Assembly: GCA_014084085.1 (NCBI GenBank)
Contig: NPFB01000129.1
Location: 18,226-82,225, forward strand
DNA: 64,000 nt
Direction of reading: 5' to 3'
Origin: Hondaea fermentalgiana
Taxonomy: Eukaryota; Sar; Bigyra; Thraustochytrida; Thraustochytriidae
A program made the translations under genes and the position numbers. Shown piece by piece: positions 30,619 through 40,812 of this stretch. The notes below the pieces were generated by a model. The model was not told where the DNA came from and ran no database searches. It saw only the letters and a program-made list of their open reading frames with translations. Positions within the stretch are counted from its first letter, which is position 1. Every line of letters begins with the position of its first letter.

Positions 30619-32157
30619 ATGCGTAGGAGCATCATGTCAGCCTGGAGACTCCCTCTCCCACGGGCAAAGCACCTTGCGTGGCCAGAGGAGAACGCCGTCG
30701 GGCCAGACGAGACTGTGCTTGTGGCCGCTGCGCACGAGGACCTCGATGAGGTTGAGCGTGCGCTGCAAAAGGCTCCACCAAAGACGCGCGCACATCGATT
30801 TCATGGATTCCTGGCCGAGGCTCCAGTCGGCGCAAGCTACATCGTGGTGCTTCGCGACATGACAGCAGACAGCACGAACGAAGAGCAAATGCGGAGACTT
30901 GTAGAGGCCTGGGCCGTGCGACATCACCCTGATGTTCTTGTTGTTGTCCATGGAGCGCACGAACAGAGCGACCTCGAGGCACTCATCACATTGCATCTGA
31001 GTTCTCAGACCAGCTCCATCGGCAGCGGAGACAATGCTGCGCAAACCTCCTCCATACCAGAGCTTGAGCTACCCGCTTCATCCGAGGCTAGCAAAACTGA
31101 TGTCAAGTCTGCCTTGCCTCACTCTGCTCTGTTTGCAGAGGTCGATTCCGTTGGCTTTGGTGGCGTAGCGACGGTCATCGCAGAAGCGAATCGGTGGAAA
31201 CTCAAGCATGGACGATGCTGGAAATTGCCGATTGCACGCATCGACCCACCATTCATGGCTGCAACCATGTCACCTGAAAGTTGCGAGAGAGCTCGATGCT
31301 TTGTACCGCGGCCCTCGGATATCATCATTGCCACGGCTCCCAAGTCTGGGACGACCATGCTGCAATGGATTTGCCACCTTTTGCGCACTGATGGCGGCAG
31401 GACGTCCGGCGCACTGGAGTATGCTGACATCTACCAGCCTAGTCCCTGGATCGAACTCTCCTACGATATGGGCCTTGACCCGTACGAGGCGCCGCATTTC
31501 CCGCGAAACTACAAATCACATGTGCGCCTCGGGTCCGTCCAGCCAGGATGCAAGTACATTGTCACAGTGCGCGACCCCGCTCGCATTGTCATTTCCTACT
31601 ACAATTTTCTCTCGGAAAAGGGTGTTCCCGAGGTCTGCTCCCAGACTCTTTCAGAATTTCTGCGCTCGCCCGATATTGCAGATGGTCAGATGTTTGGCGC
31701 GTCCATCTGGGAGTATTATCAAGAGTACTATGCATGTCGAGACGATCCTTCGGTGCTTTGCCTTGTTTTTGAAGACTTTCTCACAGATCCAAAGACGCAA
31801 ATTCAGGCAATTGCAGACTTTATGGACATTGGCGATGCCTCCGAAGATCTTGTGGACCGCGTTGTCGCGGCCAGCACAAAGGAGGCCATGAAGGAACATG
31901 CGTCTAAATTCGACGAGAGCTGGGCCTCTGAAGAGATAAGACGACTCGGTCGCGCGCGCCAGGCCGTCCACTTTGAGGTTTCCTCTCGCGTCGTCACCAA
32001 GACGCACAGTGACACTTTTGAAGAGGCCGACTTGGCTCTTTTGCGTGAGAAGTGGGACTCAATCATCGCCAAACCTCTCGGATTCGCAACGTACGAGCAA
32101 TTTGCGCAGGAAATTAGGAAATCTGTGCACGCCAGGTTGTCGCGCACGTCTTCATGA
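30619..32157 (+). CDS. PAPS-dependent sulfotransferase with vestigial N-terminal sulfotransferase segment
   Basis: The 512-residue protein starts at ATG 30619. The C-terminal 310 residues form a complete Sulfotransfer_1 domain. The 5'-phosphosulfate-binding motif is APKSGTTMLQWICHLL, the 3'-phosphate-binding motif is YIVTVRDPARIVISYYNF, and there is a typical late segment (VLCLVFEDFLTDPKTQIQ). The enzyme would transfer sulfate from PAPS to a hydroxyl or amine of an unknown acceptor. No signal peptide or TM segment is seen, so a cytosolic enzyme is likely. Residues about 50-125 repeat the second-half phrasing of the family (YIVVLRD, AWAVRHHPDVLVVVHG, LEALITLHL) without a PAPS P-loop. This suggests a degenerate copy fused in front. 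The gene is convergent with the S74 gene. Confidence 0.88.
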   Translation: MRRSIMSAWRLPLPRAKHLAWPEENAVGPDETVLVAAAHEDLDEVERALQKAPPKTRAHRFHGFLAEAPVGASYIVVLRDMTADSTNEEQMRRLVEAWAVRHHPDVLVVVHGAHEQSDLEALITLHLSSQTSSIGSGDNAAQTSSIPELELPASSEASKTDVKSALPHSALFAEVDSVGFGGVATVIAEANRWKLKHGRCWKLPIARIDPPFMAATMSPESCERARCFVPRPSDIIIATAPKSGTTMLQWICHLLRTDGGRTSGALEYADIYQPSPWIELSYDMGLDPYEAPHFPRNYKSHVRLGSVQPGCKYIVTVRDPARIVISYYNFLSEKGVPEVCSQTLSEFLRSPDIADGQMFGASIWEYYQEYYACRDDPSVLCLVFEDFLTDPKTQIQAIADFMDIGDASEDLVDRVVAASTKEAMKEHASKFDESWASEEIRRLGRARQAVHFEVSSRVVTKTHSDTFEEADLALLREKWDSIIAKPLGFATYEQFAQEIRKSVHARLSRTSS

Positions 32158-32472
32158 GCAAGTGTTTCGCTTACCAGGCTAGCTGCTGTTGCTGTTTGGC
32201 ATGTGGAGACTTGGGAGCGCGATGAGCTCGACCTCAAATGAAATGCGGAAGAATACGGCGAGCTTCTCTTAAACCTTGTCGTCTAAAGAAAAAATCTATA
32301 AGGGTAGGTCCTTCAAAAGAAAGAGAAGTAATCTTCACTACCTATTCGCTCTCAACTTCCTAGCAGACCATTGTCGAAAACGTAATCCTTCCCTTTTCAC
32401 CTTACCTTTTGTTATACAAGCGAGCCATGGTAATTTTCAGTGATAAAAGCGAGATCGCACGGCAATTCTTAG
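32158..32472. other. convergent intergenic region sulfotransferase/S74 gene
   Basis: A short AT-rich stretch between two 3' ends. Nothing else is recognised. Confidence 0.6.
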
Positions 32473-35400
32473 TTATTCTTGCTTTGCCTGTGCTAGCTGT
32501 GCCTCAAGAGAGCGTACGCGCTCCTCGAGACGCTTGATGCTCTCTACAAGTAGCGGGACCATACGTGAATACTGTACAGCTAGAGTATCGTTGCCAATGA
32601 CAACCTCTGGCACAACTTCAGCGACTTCCTGTGCCAAGAACCCGAGTTCGCGTCGCGAAGAATGAGAGGCCTTGGCATGGTACGAGATTCCCCTCAGCTT
32701 CCGCACCTTTTTAAGCGCGAGATCCCCATCGATACTTTGAATGTCTTCCTTGAGACGCGCGTCCGAGGCCTCTGCGATGCCCCCTGAGACGTGCATGCCG
32801 CCCATGCCAACATGAAGCTCTGTAATTCCATGCAGGGCACCACCATCAATCGTGACATTCCTCAAGTGGTGTCCATTCATGTCAATTGGACCGGACATAT
32901 TCATGGCGCCGACGCACTGGGTCTGCACGCACGAGTTTGAAGCGTCATGGTCCGCGGGTACGAGCACCAGCGCCGAGGATGCAGCTAGCGTTCCATTCGG
33001 CGTTGCTACAGTCACGCGAAAAGGTGTCCCTGCGCTCGCGTCATCGTGGGCGCTATTCGTGCCCTTGTCAGACGAGGAAGCGTCCATGTACGCCAAATTT
33101 TCCGCACGGAAACTACCTGCTGCAAACTCAATATCAGGACCGACATGAATGTCTGCTTCCGCCGTGAGCGACCGCACACCTGTGAGACTTGCTCCAGAGA
33201 CAGCAGGAGCATTTGGAGTGGACCATTTCTCGCCATCATGCACAAAGAGCGACATGACACCGGGAGCCAACGTAAAGGTGACGGACGATGCCGTTGTTCT
33301 TTGTGCCGCGGCTTGCTCCGACACAACTTCTAAGTCGCCTTCATCAATGGCATTTTGCACCAAGAGCCACTCGCCGCTTTTTGCTTCAAGAGGTAAATGC
33401 ATGACAGAGCCTTTTCCTTGGACGCGAACAAATGAGGAAAGCAAAGAATCCTTTGCTTCGGCGGTAGATGCCGCGTCAATTGTCTGGGCAGTCGTCACAA
33501 ATTTGCCATCAAAAACCACATCTGAAAGAGCATGCACAGAGACGTTGAGAAACGCGTGACGATCCGAAATCTTGATTGCGGACTCACCAATTTGCAAAGC
33601 GCCATCGTGCTCATTTGCCCAAAGGCCCAGCGAGCTATTGGCGAGACGAAGAGCGCGTAAGCCCCGAATTTCGCTCTGCACGAGGCTGACGCCTTGTGCA
33701 GGCCACTCTGCATGCGTAACATTCACAGTCGAAATGGCAATTTCTTGATTGGAATTCTCAACCTTGCTGCGCAATGACATTGCGCCCGAGCCAAGAGAGA
33801 AGCGCGTGTGAGACTGACGATCTACAAGTTCCACATTTTTCTCGAGTCCAAGCTCTCCGGATTGCGAACGGAACCGAAGTCCCTGATGCGAGTCGAAAAC
33901 GGTCGTACCTGCGTCACTTGTCGGGTCTTTGCTGGGGTATATTGTGAGCAAGTCCCCGACTTGCAAAGCGGTTTCGTTCCACTCGACAGCATTTTCACCA
34001 AGCAAGATTCGGCCAGAGAGAATAGAAGCGGTACCTGAAACATTGAGAGTCCCCTCCAATTGGGCAGCGCCTTGCACCGTGGTTGAGCCTGCGACATGGA
34101 GGGTTTCGAGTGAAGCAAATGCGTCAACACTGAGGTTCCCGTGAACAAGAGCATCCTGGCCAATGGAGATATTCCCATGAACTTTCATTTCGCCATGCGT
34201 ATGCACATCTCGTGCCACAGCAAGCGAAGCATTGGCACGAATATCGTGGAAAAATTCTGTTGCGCCATCGACATCGAGGCGCAGCAACTTATCCACATGC
34301 AGCCCACCATGGAGCTCGAGCTCGTCGAGCACGACGACCTTGCCTTGAATCTCGAGGCTCGTACTTTCTTGGCTGTCATCCTCCGAAGTGATCACGGCAT
34401 TGATGGCCGCTGTGCCATCCGTGCCAAAGACGATACCATCGCCGACAGAGATGGACCGCTCCACGCCAAGTCCTCCCTGAAGCACCAGCGCGCCTGTTTC
34501 AGTGGAGGTAGACTCTGTGGGGCTGGTGATGACAACGTTGCCAGCCAGACTTACATCGGACCCCACGGCCATAGTGCCGGGAACATTGAGCGAAGAGGTC
34601 TTGCCCAGGACCACATCGCCCTCGATACCAACCATGTCTCCAAAAAGTGCAGCTCCCGAGACAGCCATGGAGCCCTGCACGGCTGCGGCTTGTTGCTTTG
34701 CATCGAAAGACACAAAGGCACTCCCATCTTGCGCGGCAATCTCGAGCGAGGAAGTGGCGCTACCTTTCTTTGGGGAAATGCGCAAGCTGCCCTGCAGGGC
34801 AACACTGCCGGACTCTGCTGCAACATTGAGCGTATCTGCACCGAGTACGGCATCACCGGCAACGCGGAGACCGCCTTCGCCGGCCGAGACTGTGCCTTGA
34901 ACATCAAGATCACCGCCCAGCGCAGCATTTCCCCCAACACTCAAACGGCCCAAGGTTTCAAGAGCCGTCGATGCTCGCAGAGTTCCGCGCGTGACAATAT
35001 CCCCAGCTTCCAGACGAAGTCCACCTTGTTCAAGTGTCACTGAGCCCACGCCTCCCATTTTTAAGTTTCCAGAGGCGAGCACGACATCGCCATTGAGCAC
35101 AGAAAGTCCTTGGTGCAGCTTTGCTTCTCCGAGGACTTCTTGCTTGCCGCTAATATGGACGGATCCCCCTTTAGCAATGTCGATAGAGCCCCCATTCAGC
35201 TGAAGGTGCCCATTTTGGCCGAGCGTAAGGTTGACATTGTCGGCAAGGTCCATTGCACTCTCGTGTAGTGTAAGTTTGGTGATGGCCTTGATACGAGCCT
35301 CGAGGCGCCCCGAGACCTGATTCGCCTGCACAGGGCCATGAACGAGGGCAGCGATTGACGCCAATGTGGACCAGTTCGCTCCATCGTAGGCTTCAAAGGC

Positions 35401-36165
35401 CATTTCTCCAGCAACATCATCCTTGAGAGCGATTTGTGGAACGTGAGGTGAGGTACCGCGCGCGCGACGCAGCTGAAGTCGCGGGAAAGAAACTGTCGCC
35501 GCACCGACCTGCGTGAGCGATAGGCGACCGCCTTCGTCGATGCGCATACTTTGTGGAGACGCACGCGAGCTTACCTGCAGGACAGCGCTTCCGTCAGCCG
35601 CGTCAATCGCTTTGGTGCTCTGTGAGAAGGACAGTCCCCAAAAGAGACCTTGTGCATTGAAATAGAGATTGGCGCACTGATGAGAGGTAGCATCGCCGAG
35701 TCTGACGGCAGCACTTGCAAGCGAACTTTCTCCTGCCCCTTTACCCTGCTGCTGCACGCGTCCCTCGAGGCGAAGCGCAGAGGTGCCCTCGGTGTTGGTT
35801 GCGTCGATTTGATGCTTGGGATCCTTGGAGCCAATGGCAAGGAACCCTTCGTTTGTCAAGTGCATGCGCGTCTCCAGCTGTTTGTCTTTACCCTTTGCCA
35901 CTCCATCTGCACGAGGCAGAGACACGCGAAGGTCATGCTTTTCTGGGACATGCTCAATCGCCGCTGAGAGTTTGTCTTGCGCGTCCCAGAACTGCACGCT
36001 ACGCGGCTCGTTGTCCGCTGCCTTGGATCTTATGTTAAACGTGCACGCACCCTTTTCATCATCCGTGCACCATCCGTATGCGCTTGTGCAGACCACCGCG
36101 AGCGCCAACGCCGCCAGCAGGTAGCGCGTACTCCGCCGTGGGACGCGCGTCCCAACCGTTGACAT
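32473..36165 (-). CDS. secreted beta-rich fibre-like protein with C-terminal peptidase S74 (intramolecular chaperone autoprocessing) domain
   Basis: The 1230-residue protein starts at ATG (complement of 36163-36165). A signal peptide (YLLAALALAVVCTSAYG) is followed by about 1000 residues of Gly/Val/Leu-rich short-period beta repeats. Phrases such as GNAALGGDLDVQGTVSAGEG and TGALVLQGGLGVERSISVGD are typical of trimeric viral fibre or beta-helix stalks. The last 100 residues are an S74 domain. SDARLKEDI carries the Ser-Lys dyad (S1134 and K1139), then come RELGFLAQEVAEVVPEVV and YSRMVPLLVESIKRLEERV with a terminal coiled coil. In phage tailspikes and animal MYRF this domain trimerises and then cuts itself off. 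A cell-surface or extracellular fibre is inferred. No TM segment is seen after the signal peptide. It is divergent from prolidase. Confidence 0.88.
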   Translation of the reverse strand: MSTVGTRVPRRSTRYLLAALALAVVCTSAYGWCTDDEKGACTFNIRSKAADNEPRSVQFWDAQDKLSAAIEHVPEKHDLRVSLPRADGVAKGKDKQLETRMHLTNEGFLAIGSKDPKHQIDATNTEGTSALRLEGRVQQQGKGAGESSLASAAVRLGDATSHQCANLYFNAQGLFWGLSFSQSTKAIDAADGSAVLQVSSRASPQSMRIDEGGRLSLTQVGAATVSFPRLQLRRARGTSPHVPQIALKDDVAGEMAFEAYDGANWSTLASIAALVHGPVQANQVSGRLEARIKAITKLTLHESAMDLADNVNLTLGQNGHLQLNGGSIDIAKGGSVHISGKQEVLGEAKLHQGLSVLNGDVVLASGNLKMGGVGSVTLEQGGLRLEAGDIVTRGTLRASTALETLGRLSVGGNAALGGDLDVQGTVSAGEGGLRVAGDAVLGADTLNVAAESGSVALQGSLRISPKKGSATSSLEIAAQDGSAFVSFDAKQQAAAVQGSMAVSGAALFGDMVGIEGDVVLGKTSSLNVPGTMAVGSDVSLAGNVVITSPTESTSTETGALVLQGGLGVERSISVGDGIVFGTDGTAAINAVITSEDDSQESTSLEIQGKVVVLDELELHGGLHVDKLLRLDVDGATEFFHDIRANASLAVARDVHTHGEMKVHGNISIGQDALVHGNLSVDAFASLETLHVAGSTTVQGAAQLEGTLNVSGTASILSGRILLGENAVEWNETALQVGDLLTIYPSKDPTSDAGTTVFDSHQGLRFRSQSGELGLEKNVELVDRQSHTRFSLGSGAMSLRSKVENSNQEIAISTVNVTHAEWPAQGVSLVQSEIRGLRALRLANSSLGLWANEHDGALQIGESAIKISDRHAFLNVSVHALSDVVFDGKFVTTAQTIDAASTAEAKDSLLSSFVRVQGKGSVMHLPLEAKSGEWLLVQNAIDEGDLEVVSEQAAAQRTTASSVTFTLAPGVMSLFVHDGEKWSTPNAPAVSGASLTGVRSLTAEADIHVGPDIEFAAGSFRAENLAYMDASSSDKGTNSAHDDASAGTPFRVTVATPNGTLAASSALVLVPADHDASNSCVQTQCVGAMNMSGPIDMNGHHLRNVTIDGGALHGITELHVGMGGMHVSGGIAEASDARLKEDIQSIDGDLALKKVRKLRGISYHAKASHSSRRELGFLAQEVAEVVPEVVIGNDTLAVQYSRMVPLLVESIKRLEERVRSLEAQLAQAKQE

Positions 36166-37243
36166 CACCTTCTGTTCGAAGTTCTGCAGAGGCAGCCGAC
36201 GGCAGCGCGCTCGCTGGAGCGAAGTGGACGAAAGAGGTGGCTGGACAGGACAAACGGCCGCACAAGCTCGCGCCTGCTCGCAACGCTTGCTCCTCGCTCG
36301 TGCTTTTCGCGAGCGAGCTCAACGTATGGAGCAGAAATTCTGCATTGCTTTGCTTTTGCTTCCATTGCGCAACCCTTTTTCTTTTCTTTCTCGCTTTTGC
36401 GCAACCCCTTTTGCGCAATGGGATGATGATGAACGCTGATCAGAGCCGAGATGAGAGTGGCAACCTTCATCTTCAGCCTGCAGCCTGCAGAAGCAACTGC
36501 GGCCTGCAGAAGCAGCATATAGCTGCAGCAGAGGAGAGAAGGCATCTTTCGAAGGACTCGAGATCTTATCAACAGCTGCGGCCAGCTTGGAGGCGGCTGG
36601 CCTTGAGATTAGCGTCTTCTCGGTGATGTTGAATCAATGAATGAATGGTCAGGTTCAAGCATTTTGCCCGTCTCAAGCTGCAGCTGCTACTGGCAAGACT
36701 TCCTGAGTTTCGACAGCGGTAGCGGTTGTTCTTTAACTTTGGCACCAATCCCGCAAACACGCTCGCACGCAAACACGCGCGCTAAGCAGATGCACGCGCA
36801 ACATTCAGTGTTTTCGTGGGCAAAAAAATCGAGGATCACAAACAACAACAACAAGTTCAACATTCACGACAACCTGCCGCTCCACGCTCGAAGAGGCGAA
36901 CAAGCTCGTAGAGACAAACAAGCAATCGACATCGTTTCACCGCGACCCTCGAGCAGCGCATACAGCTTGCTTGCTTGTACTTGGACCTGCGAAGAAGAAA
37001 TCGTGTAGAAAGCGCAAGAAAGATAGAAAGAAACATCATCGCCGGACCGACCGACCAGAGGCAGATCAGATACTCGCAACGAGTTCATCTCTGTCGCGCG
37101 CAGAACAAACGAGCAGAGACGCTCGCAGCTGGGGAGGCGGAGCTCGCGTGAGTGCGTGAACGCGTGCGTGCGTGTGTGACTTCTATAGGGCTTGTTGAAC
37201 GAACGTCAGTCAGTCGAGAGACGAACGCGGCAAGACGCCAGCC
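36166..37243. other. divergent intergenic region S74 gene/PEPD
   Basis: It is the presumed divergent promoter region. It contains clustered GCCTGCAG units at about 36477-36530 and AAC-rich sequence near 36840. No gene is supported. Confidence 0.6.
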
Positions 37244-38776
37244 ATGAGCAACGGAAGCGAGTTCCGAGGCGCACCGCCGCCCGTGGCGGGCAACGGGGCG
37301 AACGGGAAGTGGGCCGATGCCCTCGACCTGTACGAGGTGGACCTCGACATGTACAAGGAAAACCGCGAAAAGCTGGTGTCCAAACTCAAGGCCCGCGACG
37401 ACGTTATCTGCAAGGATAACAGCATCGCCCTCTTTCAGGGTGGACCCGCGCCCACGAGATACGATTCTGACCACGAACCCATTTTTCGCCAAGAGTCCAA
37501 CTTTTCGTACCTCTTTGGCGTGAAGGAGCCTGACGTGTATGGCGTTATTGAACTTGAGAGTGGCCGGACCACGCTCTTTTTCCCGAAGCTTCCCGAGTCG
37601 TACGCCATCGTCATGGGCGAAATTCGGTCCGCCGAGAGCTTTAAAAAGGAGTACGCGGTGGATGATGTGCGCTTCGAACCCGAACTACGCTCCTTTATCG
37701 AAGATCTCGATCCTAAAGTCATTTACACCACGCGGGGACTCAACAAGGACAGTGGCATCTACGCCAAGGAAGCCCACTACGAAGGCGTCGAAAACCACCG
37801 CGTGGACAATGGCACTCTTTACGACGTGATTGTAGAGTGCCGCGTGATCAAGTCGGCGCGTGAAATCGCTCTGATGCGTCACATCAACAAGATTAGCAGC
37901 CAAGCGCACTGCTGGATCATGACCCAGGCGCAGCCTGGCATGCGCGAGTTCCAGCTCGAGAGTCTTTTCGAGCATTGGGGCTACTTTCGCGGAGGCTGCC
38001 GGCACCGCAGTTACACGAGCATCTGCGGCTGCGGCGGCAATGGTTCGATCCTGCACTACGGTCACGCTGGTGCACCCAATGACGGCATCATCGAGCCGGA
38101 TGATATGTGCTTGCTCGATATGGGCGCCGAGTATAAGTGCTACACGAGCGACATTACCTGCACGTTTCCCGTGAGTGGCAAATTCTCGGATGACCAACGT
38201 GCCATCTACGAGGCTGTCCTCGACGCGCAATGGACTGTCATGCGCGCCATGAAGCCGGGAGTTTCGTATGTTGACATGCACACGCTGGCGTACCGCGTCA
38301 TCCTTACACATTTGTCGAAGCTTGGTGTCGTCAAGGGCGACATTGACGAGATGCTGGCTGCCGACCTTGGAGCTGTCTTTATGCCACATGGGCTCGGCCA
38401 CTTTATGGGCCTTGACACGCATGACGTTGGCGGGCGCGCCAAGGGTCTTCCTGTGCAGACACGTCCCGGTTACACGAGTTTGCGTTGCTGTGCAACGCTT
38501 GAGCCTGGCATGGTGCTCACCGTCGAACCGGGCGTTTACTTTAACGATTATTCGCTCGATAAGGCGCTTGCCGACGACAAACAGGCGCATTTTATTGACG
38601 CCGACGCCCTCAAACGTTTCCGAAACACGGGAGGAATTCGTCTCGAGGACGACGTTCTCGTCACGGAAACGGGGGTTGAGAACATGACGCAGTGCCCGCG
38701 TGCCGTTGACGATGTTGAGGCCGTCCTAGCTGGCAAGCTGGACTACACCTCCACCTTTAAATCTTTTTCGTCTTAG
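37244..38776 (+). CDS. PEPD: Xaa-Pro dipeptidase (prolidase, M24B)
   Basis: The 510-residue protein starts at ATG 37244 (GCCATGAGC). The N-terminal creatinase-like domain (ALFQGGPAPTRYDSDHEPIF, FSYLFGVKEPDVYG) is followed by the pita-bread catalytic domain. All five metal ligands are present: D292 and D303 (LLDMGAEYKCYTSDIT), H382 (PHGLGHFMGLDTHDVGG), E428 (LTVEPG) and E468 (RLEDDVLVTE). Their spacing is nearly the same as in human PEPD. The enzyme is cytosolic, Mn2+-dependent and cleaves X-Pro dipeptides in the final step of protein and collagen-like peptide breakdown. The length matches the family. A tail-anchored protein gene follows on the same strand. Confidence 0.96.
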   Translation: MSNGSEFRGAPPPVAGNGANGKWADALDLYEVDLDMYKENREKLVSKLKARDDVICKDNSIALFQGGPAPTRYDSDHEPIFRQESNFSYLFGVKEPDVYGVIELESGRTTLFFPKLPESYAIVMGEIRSAESFKKEYAVDDVRFEPELRSFIEDLDPKVIYTTRGLNKDSGIYAKEAHYEGVENHRVDNGTLYDVIVECRVIKSAREIALMRHINKISSQAHCWIMTQAQPGMREFQLESLFEHWGYFRGGCRHRSYTSICGCGGNGSILHYGHAGAPNDGIIEPDDMCLLDMGAEYKCYTSDITCTFPVSGKFSDDQRAIYEAVLDAQWTVMRAMKPGVSYVDMHTLAYRVILTHLSKLGVVKGDIDEMLAADLGAVFMPHGLGHFMGLDTHDVGGRAKGLPVQTRPGYTSLRCCATLEPGMVLTVEPGVYFNDYSLDKALADDKQAHFIDADALKRFRNTGGIRLEDDVLVTETGVENMTQCPRAVDDVEAVLAGKLDYTSTFKSFSS

Positions 38777-39092
38777 GTTGTTATCCCAAAAAAGAAAGAA
38801 TGAATGCCTCAATTTTAGCCGTATTCGGTCTTGAGGCGGGCCGTTCCTGCTGGCAGGCTGGACTAGGACCTACACACCGACCTTTTGTCTTGGTGTCTTC
38901 TAATCCCAGAGCAACCCTTTTCTTCTCCAGTTTGAGCCCAAGAAGGTCGCAGTTGCGCTTTGCATCTTCGCGCGCGGGCGACATCCGACGCGGCATAGGC
39001 CGGCAAGGCGACAGCGCGGCGTCGGCCCCCCGCGAGGTCAGCCTGACGCTAGCGCGCCGACGCGGCGCGGGCCGCCGCTTCATGAGGACGCC
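38777..39092. other. intergenic region PEPD/coiled-coil gene
   Basis: 316 bases, becoming GC-rich towards the downstream start codon. Nothing else is recognised. Confidence 0.55.
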
Positions 39093-40481
39093 ATGGTCAC
39101 CATCAACAGCACAAATAGTAGCAGCAACAGCAGCAGCAGCAGCAGTAGCAATAGCAGCAGCAGCAGCGGCGGCGTTGGCGGCGTTGGCGGCAGCGAGGAT
39201 ATCACGGGACCTCGGACGTCGCCACGATCGTCACCGCCAGGCTCGCCACGCGCGAACGGCGTGCAGCCGACGCTGACGGTTGTAATTCCTGCTCGGCCAG
39301 AGGATTTCGACCGCTTCCAACGCAAGCGCGAACTGGGCTTGACAGCGCGACCACCAGGTCTCGAGCCTGTTGTACAGTCACCACGCGAGAATGACTCCGT
39401 CATGGAGGCCCAGCAGCTTCCGCCTCAGCACCGTGCAGGCTCCAATGCACGACGCATGCCAGGTGCGTCGCTGTCAAATTGGTCCCAAACATCGTCCGAC
39501 GCCGCCTCGGAGAGGAGCACCGAGCAGACTCTTGCAAACTTTCGCCAGGTGCGCGACTCCGAACAAAGTGATCCTCATGAGCGTGAAGCTTTGGTTCGTT
39601 CCAACCACGTAACGCTCTGCAAGCTCGAGGAGGAGCAGCATCTCTTGTATCTGGAACTTGAGGACCAGGAAGAGCTCCTCGAGAAGCTCGAGCAAGAGCT
39701 CCAGGAAGATCTTGACGTCATCGAGACCTGTCTCGACAAGCAACTTATTCCCATGTTTGAGCGCGTAGAGTCGATGCACAACGATATCGTAAGTCGTGCG
39801 GATGAACTCGTCTTTTTGCAAAAGGAGGTCGAGCTTATCGTGCCCGGCGTTGTTGCCGAGCGCATCGAAAAACTTATGGATCGAGTCAATAGCGCCGGTG
39901 AAAGCACTGCGTCCGAAGTGGAACTGGCACTACGAAACGTTCAAGAAAAGAAGGAAAAGGCGCTCGCCATGCGCTATCTTCCGCGCTGGGTGTCATCCCG
40001 TTTCTTTAGTCAAGGAGAGCGCGATGTGCTCGATGACAATGAGGAAGACAGTCCCAAGAGCGACGCGGATGGGCCTGATGAACACATCAAAAGGAAGCAT
40101 GACAAAAATGCGGACGGCAACCGCACCTGGAGCGCAAGAGATCGCGATTGGAACAGGCGTCAGTCTCAAGAGAAGGAGGGCGAACTTGGCGACAAAGAAG
40201 ATGAAAGTATTATAAAGAATGCCACCATTGCTAACACAGGCGACGCGAAGGCCTCGGCCCTTCCAGATTCATCTGCTGATGATGAAGACAATAGCGAATT
40301 TAGCAAGCCGCCAAGTGACACAATCGCTCGCAGCGGGCCGCTCAAGACGATACAGCGTCTCGCACGTCTACTCTACTCTCTCTTCGCGACCACGATAAAG
40401 CTGGGCGTCGTGGTTGCGGTCGCCGCTTTTCTGTTATCGACAGTTCTACTCGCGCAGGAAAGTGACCCCGAGCACGCATGA
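39093..40481 (+). CDS. tail-anchored coiled-coil protein of unknown function
   Basis: The 462-residue protein starts at ATG 39093 (GCCATGG context). I do not recognise the family. An Asn/Ser repeat (residues about 3-27, encoded by AGC/AAC repeats) leads into a disordered Pro/Arg/Gln-rich region. A long coiled coil at about 170-290 follows (LYLELEDQEELLEKLEQELQ, DELVFLQKEVELIV). Next comes a highly charged Asp/Glu/Lys linker, then a single C-terminal TM segment at about 432-453 (TIKLGVVVAVAAFLLSTVLL) with an eight-residue tail. The layout is that of a tail-anchored membrane protein facing the cytosol, as in tethering or SNARE-associated proteins. There is no SNARE motif centre that I can identify. 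Confidence 0.85.
   Translation: MVTINSTNSSSNSSSSSSSNSSSSSGGVGGVGGSEDITGPRTSPRSSPPGSPRANGVQPTLTVVIPARPEDFDRFQRKRELGLTARPPGLEPVVQSPRENDSVMEAQQLPPQHRAGSNARRMPGASLSNWSQTSSDAASERSTEQTLANFRQVRDSEQSDPHEREALVRSNHVTLCKLEEEQHLLYLELEDQEELLEKLEQELQEDLDVIETCLDKQLIPMFERVESMHNDIVSRADELVFLQKEVELIVPGVVAERIEKLMDRVNSAGESTASEVELALRNVQEKKEKALAMRYLPRWVSSRFFSQGERDVLDDNEEDSPKSDADGPDEHIKRKHDKNADGNRTWSARDRDWNRRQSQEKEGELGDKEDESIIKNATIANTGDAKASALPDSSADDEDNSEFSKPPSDTIARSGPLKTIQRLARLLYSLFATTIKLGVVVAVAAFLLSTVLLAQESDPEHA
39117..39167 (+). repeat. AGC/AAC trinucleotide repeat within coding sequence
   Basis: Interrupted AGC repeats encode the N-terminal Ser/Asn run of the tail-anchored protein. Confidence 0.9.
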
Positions 40482-40812
40482 CACTCAAGGAAAGGCGAAA
40501 TACGTCCATCAAAACAGACCATTTTTCACTTTGCCGGCCACATGCTCTCTGCCGGTATTCCGCTGTGTTTTTACTGTTATTTGGTATGTTTGCCATCACT
40601 TGAGCACAAGCCAAATATTCGAACCTCCGAGGGAGAAATTCTAATTCCACCACCCTCCGCAATCATCACACTACGTTCACATACATACACGACGGTAGCC
40701 AGCTGGCAAGCGAAATGAGATGCGTCTGAATGCACAGAAAAATGTTTGACAAATAAAGTTACGAATACCGAACGTTGAGGGGAAGAAAATGGGAAAGAAT
40801 TGTTTTCCCCTA
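40482..40812. other. convergent intergenic region
   Basis: It lies between the 3' ends of the coiled-coil and TTL-like genes. It is AT-rich and no other feature is seen. Confidence 0.6.
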
